Assembly (NCBI GenBank): GCA_964352225.1
Contig: CAYGRM010000192.1
Coordinates: 1-12,497 of the forward strand
Reading direction: 5' to 3'
Origin: CAJQQY01 sp964352225
Lineage (GTDB): Bacteria; Bacteroidota; Bacteroidia; Chitinophagales; Saprospiraceae
DNA: 12,497 nucleotides
Shown here: positions 7,579-12,497 of the stretch, piece after piece
Numbering within the stretch: the first letter of the stretch is position 1
Layout of the letters: each line of letters opens with the position of its first letter
Made by a program: the position numbers and the translations under genes
The notes under the pieces: generated by a model
Seen by the model: the letters and a program-made list of their open reading frames with translations, nothing else
What the model was told of the DNA's origin: nothing
The model's database searches: none

Positions 7579-7612
7579 AAGCAATTAATGGAAAGCCCTA
7601 GATTAATTGCTT
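7579..7612 (-). terminator. Second hairpin between the SPOR and dehydrogenase genes
   Basis: Arms AAGCAATTAAT (7579-7589) and ATTAATTGCTT (7602-7612) are perfectly complementary over 11 bp around a 12-base loop. On the minus strand the stem runs into a short T-run (complement of AAAAA 7576-7580). It is downstream of an already strong hairpin, so it may be a back-up terminator, or an attenuator or mRNA end structure ahead of the dehydrogenase. Confidence 0.5.
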
Positions 7613-7707
7613 ATTTGTCTCCGACGAAGGCTGTAGTACCAATTCTGTACCGAAATCTAATTTTGAAGCTTTTTTCTTAAAAAAAATGGGAAGCGATTGA
7701 TAAATGA

Positions 7708-7743
7708 AAAAGCGATGTAGGGAAATTTCCCTACATCGCTTTT
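7708..7743 (-). terminator. 36-bp perfect palindrome, terminator of the SPOR gene
   Basis: Bases 7708-7725 and 7726-7743 are exact reverse complements (18 bp, right half beginning TTTCCCTACATCGC). It starts 55 bp past the SPOR stop codon. In RNA it would fold with a tiny loop at the centre, and the outer arm supplies A and U runs on both sides, so it can terminate in either direction. A perfect loop-free palindrome of this length could also extrude as a cruciform. Confidence 0.75.
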
Positions 7744-7797
7744 AACATAAATTATTATAACGAATAGCTTAGTTTTTTCTGAACAATAGAAGATCGT

Positions 7798-8370
7798 TTA
7801 CTTATTATCTCTTTTTTTGTGTACATAAGCTTTTTTCCCAGATTTACTTTTTATAGAATTCGCCACCGCTTCTGCATCTTCACTTGTATTATATTTTGCT
7901 ACACAAACAGAATAGTAATCCGAAAAATCAAATTCAACAATTTCTGCATTTGGATATCCACTACCTTTCAATCTATCCACCTCTGCCTGAGCATTAGCCT
8001 CACTTTTGAACGCTCCTGCAATGACTAAATAGTCTCCTGTACTTTTAGGATTCGTTGGCACAACTTCTTCGACTTCATCATCTTTATCGATGATTTCATC
8101 TTCATCTCCCTCTAAAGGAATTACTTCATCATCGTCTGCATCTTCATCAGAAGTCGTGGAACCAGTCGAGTCATTGTGCTCATCCATAGGTTCATCATCA
8201 TCGTCTTCGACGTCTTCGATAGGTTTATCATCCTCATTATCGGCGCTAATATCATTAGCGTGAATAGTAGTTGGAGATTTTTTTGCGCAGGATTCTGCTT
8301 GAGTTGCCATGTAAGTTAAACCTAAGATAATGGCTAAGGCAACGATGAAATAAGTGACTGTTTTTCCCAT
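7798..8370 (-). CDS. Membrane-anchored SPOR-domain protein with acidic linker
   Basis: The 190-residue protein has one N-terminal membrane helix (about 6-24) and then an extremely Asp/Glu-rich, low-complexity linker (about 44-104, for example EDVEDDDDEP). It ends in a SPOR domain (about 111-186: GDYLVIAGAFKSEANAQAEV, then YYSVCVAKYNTSEDAEAVA and KKAYVHKK). SPOR domains bind glycan strands lacking stem peptides and take proteins to the division septum, as in FtsN and DamX. The predicted topology puts the SPOR domain in the periplasm. C28, just past the helix, is not in a convincing lipobox. The linker is acidic where FtsN-type linkers tend to be less charged, and it may act as a flexible spacer. 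The gene stands alone: a hairpin follows it and about 120 bp separate it from the helicase stop. A general envelope or division role is likely; the exact function is unknown. Confidence 0.85.
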   Translation of the reverse strand: MGKTVTYFIVALAIILGLTYMATQAESCAKKSPTTIHANDISADNEDDKPIEDVEDDDDEPMDEHNDSTGSTTSDEDADDDEVIPLEGDEDEIIDKDDEVEEVVPTNPKSTGDYLVIAGAFKSEANAQAEVDRLKGSGYPNAEIVEFDFSDYYSVCVAKYNTSEDAEAVANSIKSKSGKKAYVHKKRDNK

Positions 8371-8450
8371 AGAATGCTTGTTTAATGTTAGTCTTGAAAG
8401 TGTGTTTTCTAATTAAGTAAAAATATAGATATTTTTTGGAAAAAGGAATA

Positions 8451-8464
8451 GGTTTTTAAAAACC
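8451..8464 (-). terminator. Possible weak terminator of the helicase gene
   Basis: GGTTTTTAAAAACC is a perfect 14-bp palindrome 27 bp after the helicase stop. It is flanked by complementary GGAAAA and TTTTCC sequences that would extend the stem across an internal loop. The stem is A-T rich with only two terminal G-C pairs, so it is a weak call. It is also the only candidate between the helicase and the SPOR gene. Confidence 0.35.
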
Positions 8465-8490
8465 CAAAAATATTTTCCTTCTCATTTTTT

Positions 8491-11400
8491 TTATAAACTT
8501 AACTGTCCAGCACTAGCCTTTACCTTTGTCTCTACAGTTATCAATGTTCCATCTAATATAAAATGAACCAACGTTCGTACTTTACCTTTTTTGAAAATTA
8601 CTTGTAACGCAGTTTTGCAAAGGTGCAACCACGGAGTCATTCTCAAAGCTTCATTTTTGTATTGTTTTGCTTTGCCAGCAAAATCACTATTTTGAATAAT
8701 TATCAATCCCTGATCAGTTTCGATGACAAAATCAATCTCTGTTTCAAATAATCTTTTTTGATAAAAATGTCGAATCGAATATTTTCGATAAATCTTATTA
8801 TTGGAAAAATTTTCATTCAAATACTCATAGAACTTTTGAGAAGATTCAACTAATGCGTTCTCTGTAATCGTTTCTGATAACTCATATCGTTCTAAAAATC
8901 CACTTGCCATATCCCACCTCAATTGATCATCATATGCTAAATGATCTGCAATTAAAAATGCTTTGGTCATTTTCAGCAAGGCATAAGTATCGATATCCTC
9001 TGTGATTTGGAAAGCAGTACCATAGTTTACCATTGCTCCTGATTTTCCAGTAAAATCAGTTATCTGTTCTTTCGTCAAATCAATTTGATAACTTGTATGT
9101 TCTCGATTCCCTTGCCGTTCATCCAAAAATAAAATACTTTCCTCCTTTGGTTCCGTATGCGTAAAATCTTTTGGGAATGACTGCACCCAAGTTTCTTTGT
9201 ATAAAATATCACCCCACTCCCATTGCGTCTCCCCTGAGTTTTCATCTAAGGTTGGCACTTTTTCATCACCTGCATGCCAGACACGGTTGAGCCAAAGAGT
9301 TCCTTTTTTTCGAGTAGGAAAAACTAAATAATCACGAGCTCTGGTCACCCCAACATACATTAATCTAGCCTCTTCTTGCAAAGCTTGTTCTTTGGCAACT
9401 TGACTGACCTCGCTCACTTCCAATCTTTCCGAAAGTGCCGTTCCACCACTTTGATCAGAATATGGATTTATCCAAAATCGCAACCAACGCCCTGCCAATA
9501 TATTTTCTAAATCAATCTCATCAGAATCTGATACGATGTGCATTCCAAAAACATCGCTCCTTAATCTTCCTTCCAAACTATGGCAAATTACCATCGGCCA
9601 CTCCAAACCTTTACTTCGATGATAAGTCAAAATATTGACCGCATCACTCCCCTCGCCCGAACCTTGAACATCTTTTTCATTATTTTCTAAATCATTTAAA
9701 TACAATAAAAAACCTCCCAAAGAAGCTGCCGTATGCAATCGATTACAAGCTGCTTCGTATTGCAAAGCGAATCGTCGCATCACATCCACATTATCTAATC
9801 GTTGTTCCACTTTGCCCCATCGAGCAATAATTCTTCGCAAATCTAACTCCTCCAAAACAACATCCAACAACTCTGCACTACTCAATTCGACGGTGGTTCG
9901 TCGCAATTCATTTAATTTCTCAATATAAAAATCATCTTCTGCCCACCGCTTATTGGAGTTTTCTTTTTGATCTAAAAAATTCAATCGATGCTCAATGATT
10001 TCTTCGATATTTTTGCCAGAGGCTAATTTTAAAATTTCAGCAATCGATAGAGAATCATTTTTGTTCAACATATATTTTAGGCAAGCTAAAATTAATTTTG
10101 CCTCCGCAGTTGACAGCAAACCTGTTCGAGCAATGGCTGCTTTCAGGCCTGAACGATGCAAGGATTCCGCCATGGCTTGGCACTCTGCATTCGATCGACA
10201 AAGTATGGCAATATCACCTGGCTGCATTTTTCGCCAGTCTTCATCATCCTTTGGAGCGACTAATGGTTCTTTGTCTAACAATACTCTTACAGACTCTGAG
10301 ATACAGTTTTCCATCCAAGGTTTACCGGGCAATCGATTTCCCTCAATATCTGCTTCAAAGTGCCAATGTTGAATCGCATCACCAGCTTCGATAGGTTCGC
10401 TATTTTTATTTTTGCTATCAGCCGTGGCAATTTTTGTTCGCTTTGGCTTGAGAACAACTTGATTTTCTGGAATGTGAGAAAATGATTTGGTAAAAATAGC
10501 ATTCGATGCATTCACAATATCTTCTCGGGAACGCCAAGAGTATTCCTGAATATCCTCAGGTTTCACGCCTCCTGCTTCTTGGATAATTGCTTGCATCAAC
10601 TTGGGATCAGCTCCTCGAAATCCATAAATGGATTGCTTCGGATCACCCACCCACACCGAGTGTTTGGCTATTTCAGATAGCTTTAAAAATATTTCTAACT
10701 GAATCGGGCTAGTATCTTGAAATTCATCAACCATCAATAAATCCAATTCACTTTTCAATACTTCTTTCACATAAGGATGATCCAACAATCGCTTGACTTG
10801 GATTTCCATATCGATGTAATCGATGAGCCCACGCTGTTTTTTGTAAGCTTCATATTCTCGAATTGCTTCGATTGCAATCTCAAAAATCTGATGAATAAAT
10901 TGTTCTATATCTTGATGGAATTGAGGAAGCGTATCATGTGCTCGGGCAAGTTCTTGCAAATCTTGAATATCATCTTTACTTTTTGCCCCTACTTTTAGTT
11001 TAGAAATTTTCACCCATTTGTGCCAATCCAAACTGCCTCGCATATTTAATTCATTGCGAAATGCTTTTAAAGTTTCTAAGCCTCCACGAGTGACTTTGGT
11101 TTCGTCTGAATTATTTTCCAAACGATCTATCGCCTCGCTCATTTCCTTTTGCAAATCAGCATAAACTTTCGACGGATCTTTAGTTGATTTTTTTCCTAAA
11201 AAAACAGCAAAGGTTTCGAATGATTTGGTTTTACTATTTTCTAAAACCTCCATGGAGAAATCATTTGAGCGAGCCACATCAGTCAACTCTTTTACCTTCT
11301 TCCGCCAATCGTACTCGCCTTTTTTATTGAGTCCCAAAATATTGGTGTAGCGATCCATCTTTTCCATCCGCTCCAAATTCAAGACCGTCGCTAAACTTTT

Positions 11401-11736
11401 ATTGAACATCACTTGCTGATCTTCGTCGGCAATAATATCCACTTCCGGTGACACCCCTGCCTCAAAGGCAAATCGGCGTAATAATTTCACTCCCAAACCA
11501 TGAACCGTTCCGATCAAAGCGTTGGTCAATTCATCGGCTTGCTCTGTCAATCCTTCTTCGAGCAATCTTACGCGCACTCGTTCCTGCAATTCTGCCGCGG
11601 CTTTTTTGGTAAAGGTAGTAGCAATAATTCCACTTGCTCGAACACCGCCTTTGAGCAATTCAACCATTTCGGAAGTCAAACGATACGTTTTTCCCGAACC
11701 AGCACCAGCAGAAATAATTTTAATATTTAACTTCAT
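8491..11736 (-). CDS. UvrD/AddA-like superfamily 1 helicase with degenerate RecB-type nuclease domain
   Basis: This 1081-residue cytoplasmic protein is a 3'-5' DNA helicase of the RecB/AddA group, likely in double-strand-break repair. Motifs run in order: Walker A GAGSGKT (11-17), Ia TTFTKKAA (40-47), GTVHGLG (76-82), Walker B VDEFQDT (336-342), III WVGDPKQSIYGFRG (362-375), IV SWRSREDI (400-407), V TYHRSKGLEW (704-713) and VI YVGVTRARD (794-802). All helicase motifs look intact. The C-terminal part (about 890-1060) aligns by pattern with the RecB nuclease fold. However, the usual G-x-x-x-H reads GTAFQ (906-910), and the catalytic D-x-K after ETEIDFVIE (998-1006) reads IIQNSDF (1013-1019). 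Nuclease activity is therefore doubtful. Bacteroidota AddA-like proteins normally work with a separate AddB-type nuclease; none is encoded here. The ATG at 11736 begins just before the Walker A strand, as expected. Confidence 0.9.
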   Translation of the reverse strand: MKLNIKIISAGAGSGKTYRLTSEMVELLKGGVRASGIIATTFTKKAAAELQERVRVRLLEEGLTEQADELTNALIGTVHGLGVKLLRRFAFEAGVSPEVDIIADEDQQVMFNKSLATVLNLERMEKMDRYTNILGLNKKGEYDWRKKVKELTDVARSNDFSMEVLENSKTKSFETFAVFLGKKSTKDPSKVYADLQKEMSEAIDRLENNSDETKVTRGGLETLKAFRNELNMRGSLDWHKWVKISKLKVGAKSKDDIQDLQELARAHDTLPQFHQDIEQFIHQIFEIAIEAIREYEAYKKQRGLIDYIDMEIQVKRLLDHPYVKEVLKSELDLLMVDEFQDTSPIQLEIFLKLSEIAKHSVWVGDPKQSIYGFRGADPKLMQAIIQEAGGVKPEDIQEYSWRSREDIVNASNAIFTKSFSHIPENQVVLKPKRTKIATADSKNKNSEPIEAGDAIQHWHFEADIEGNRLPGKPWMENCISESVRVLLDKEPLVAPKDDEDWRKMQPGDIAILCRSNAECQAMAESLHRSGLKAAIARTGLLSTAEAKLILACLKYMLNKNDSLSIAEILKLASGKNIEEIIEHRLNFLDQKENSNKRWAEDDFYIEKLNELRRTTVELSSAELLDVVLEELDLRRIIARWGKVEQRLDNVDVMRRFALQYEAACNRLHTAASLGGFLLYLNDLENNEKDVQGSGEGSDAVNILTYHRSKGLEWPMVICHSLEGRLRSDVFGMHIVSDSDEIDLENILAGRWLRFWINPYSDQSGGTALSERLEVSEVSQVAKEQALQEEARLMYVGVTRARDYLVFPTRKKGTLWLNRVWHAGDEKVPTLDENSGETQWEWGDILYKETWVQSFPKDFTHTEPKEESILFLDERQGNREHTSYQIDLTKEQITDFTGKSGAMVNYGTAFQITEDIDTYALLKMTKAFLIADHLAYDDQLRWDMASGFLERYELSETITENALVESSQKFYEYLNENFSNNKIYRKYSIRHFYQKRLFETEIDFVIETDQGLIIIQNSDFAGKAKQYKNEALRMTPWLHLCKTALQVIFKKGKVRTLVHFILDGTLITVETKVKASAGQLSL

Positions 11737-11740
11737 AGAG

Positions 11741-11759
11741 ACCCGTTTTTTTAACGGGT
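11741..11759 (-). promoter_or_regulatory. Leader hairpin abutting the helicase start codon
   Basis: ACCCGTT (11741-11747) and AACGGGT (11753-11759) form a 7-bp stem with an A5 loop in the mRNA. The stem ends only four bases before the ATG at 11736, so when folded it would cover the ribosome landing site. No Shine-Dalgarno sequence is visible. It could damp translation of the helicase, or it may be the remains of a terminator. Confidence 0.4.
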
Positions 11760-11850
11760 GAAATTACGAAAAAAGGTGGGGGTTTTGTCGCAGATTTTTT
11801 AAGATTATTTTTGATTACTCCAATACAAATGAAAAGAAAATTATAAAAAT

Positions 11851-11871
11851 CAGATAGGTCATGAAAATCTG
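11851..11871 (-). terminator. Possible weak terminator of the OmpA-like gene
   Basis: CAGAT (11851-11855) and ATCTG (11867-11871) make a short 5-bp stem with an 11-base loop. On the minus strand it is followed by ATTTTTATAA. The position, about 40 bp after the stop, is right, but the stem is short, so this is only a candidate. Confidence 0.3.
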
Positions 11872-11886
11872 TGGCAAAAAAGCATC

Positions 11887-11928
11887 AATTTTCATCTTTC
11901 AATTTTCATCTTTCAATTTTCATCTTTC
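11887..11928. repeat. Three exact tandem copies of a 14-bp unit across a stop codon
   Basis: The unit AATTTTCATCTTTC occurs at 11887-11900, 11901-11914 and 11915-11928 with no mismatches. On the minus strand it reads GAAAGATGAAAATT. The first transcribed copy encodes the last residues (KDEN) and leads into the TGA stop of the OmpA-like gene at 11915-11913; the other two copies are just downstream. It looks like slippage or duplication of the gene's 3' end. Confidence 0.95.
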
Positions 11929-12497
11929 ACACTAATCACTTTTCCAGTATCCAAAATACGGATTTCAACACGTCGATTGAACGACTGCTCTTTTAAATCC
12001 CTGGTTTTTGGATAAAGCATTTGAGTATTGCCATAACCATTAAATGTGATGCGATTTTCTTCAATTTTATTTTCCAATAAAAAATCATAAACTGTTTTTG
12101 CCCGATTGATCGAAAGATCCCATTCCCATTTTTTAAGCTGTTCCTTGGTTCTGAAAGGAGCATTAATGTGTCCAGCGATTTCAATTTTGATGGTAGGATT
12201 GAGTTGCATAAATTTTAAGACTTTGGGTAATTCAGGTTTTGACTTAGGCAAAAGAACTGCTTGATTGCCAACGAAATATAAATTCTTGATCGCTACTTTT
12301 TCACCTACTTCGATAGGCAAAAGTGGGATTGACATGATGACGGTATTCTTTTTCACTTTGACCATTTGGGTGTCGAAAAAATAGTCTTTTTTGTAAATTT
12401 CAATTCCGACGACGGTGTTTTCTGCAACTAACTTTTCGAAGGAACCATCGGATGCTGTCTCCAAAGAATCTTTGTGATTTTTGGTATGAAAAATAAC
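11913..12497 (-). CDS. OmpA-family protein, C-terminal part (cut by window edge)
   Basis: The reading frame is open to base 12497, so the N-terminus lies outside; a TTG at 12464 is not a credible start. The visible 194 residues begin with a piece resembling a carboxypeptidase-regulatory beta-sandwich (DGSFEKLVAENTVVGIEIYKKDYFF). An OmpA C-terminal domain follows: VAIKNLYFVGNQAVLLPKS, KIEIAGHINAPF, LSINRAKTVYDFLLEN, RITFNGYGN and FNRRVEIRIL. OmpA-like domains tether outer-membrane or lipoproteins to peptidoglycan. The usual GHTD motif is GHIN here, replacing the aspartate that contacts diaminopimelate, while the RAK arginine and NRRVE are kept, so binding may be altered. In Bacteroidota such proteins often carry TPR or PD40 repeats upstream and are associated with gliding or envelope functions; none can be seen here. 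Confidence 0.85.
   Translation of the reverse strand, partial: VIFHTKNHKDSLETASDGSFEKLVAENTVVGIEIYKKDYFFDTQMVKVKKNTVIMSIPLLPIEVGEKVAIKNLYFVGNQAVLLPKSKPELPKVLKFMQLNPTIKIEIAGHINAPFRTKEQLKKWEWDLSINRAKTVYDFLLENKIEENRITFNGYGNTQMLYPKTRDLKEQSFNRRVEIRILDTGKVISVKDEN

Larger units (their letters stand above)
7481..7797. other. 317-bp intergenic region with two hairpins, no gene seen
   Basis: Checked on both strands, this gap holds only very short open frames. It contains the two hairpins listed separately and, nearer the dehydrogenase, an AT-rich stretch with ACAATATTGT (7548-7557, a perfect 10-bp palindrome) that could be part of its promoter or operator. No clear TAnnTTTG promoter motif is visible. 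Confidence 0.5.

Noticed and set aside
9995..10372. 125-residue plus-strand open frame inside the helicase
   Set aside because: It is antisense to the continuous helicase frame with intact motifs on both sides; no domain is recognisable and no leader is visible.
10287..10511. 74-residue minus-strand frame within the helicase, as a possible frameshift product
   Set aside because: The main frame is uninterrupted through this region, so there is no frameshift to explain.
11887..11928. Tandem repeats considered as a CRISPR-like array
   Set aside because: The 14-bp units are directly adjacent, with no spacers and no cas genes nearby.
12462..12464. TTG as the real start codon of the OmpA-like gene
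   Set aside because: The frame stays open through 12497 and the upstream residues fit the regulatory-like domain; there is also no signal peptide after the TTG.

Overview
The window is AT-rich and gene-dense. It looks like a chromosomal segment of a member of the Bacteroidota. The evidence is a SPOR-domain protein, an OmpA-like protein with a carboxypeptidase-regulatory-type segment in front, a bacterial Kazal domain with CGC spacing, an AddA-like helicase with its own architecture, and start codons without clear Shine-Dalgarno sequences. I cannot place it below phylum. Every complete gene is on the minus strand. The only plus-strand gene is the tail of a Kazal-type protein at the left edge, convergent with the rest and separated from it by an 18-bp-stem terminator.

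Layout in the direction of transcription, right to left. (1) 12497-11913: the C-terminal part of an OmpA-family protein, cut by the window edge, with a 14-bp x3 tandem repeat across its stop codon. (2) 11736-8491: a large UvrD/AddA-type helicase whose C-terminal RecB-like nuclease fold has lost its key residues. (3) 8370-7798: a membrane-anchored SPOR protein with a very acidic linker. (4) 7480-6113: a UDP-HexNAc-type nucleotide-sugar dehydrogenase, with two strong hairpins before it and one after it. (5) 5907-4189 and 4137-3073: a TolC-like outer-membrane factor with an unexplained C-terminal extension, followed by an HlyD-like membrane-fusion protein. (6) 2878-1478 and 1481-162: a zinc-ribbon protein resembling the TackOD1 family that ends in a GGDEF-like domain without GGDEF residues, overlapping by ATGA a processive family 2 glycosyltransferase.

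The most interesting part is about 7.5-0.1 kb. Inferred together, it looks like an exopolysaccharide synthesis and export locus. The dehydrogenase would supply a uronic-acid sugar nucleotide, and the membrane glycosyltransferase would polymerise and translocate. The membrane-fusion protein and TolC-like protein would form a periplasm-spanning conduit. The zinc-ribbon/pseudo-GGDEF protein, translationally coupled to the synthase, would stand where c-di-GMP-binding PilZ proteins stand in cellulose and alginate systems. No PilZ domain, ABC transporter, Wza/Wzc or AlgE-like porin is visible, so the combination does not match the textbook systems. The helicase, SPOR and OmpA genes look like unrelated housekeeping or envelope genes with their own terminators.
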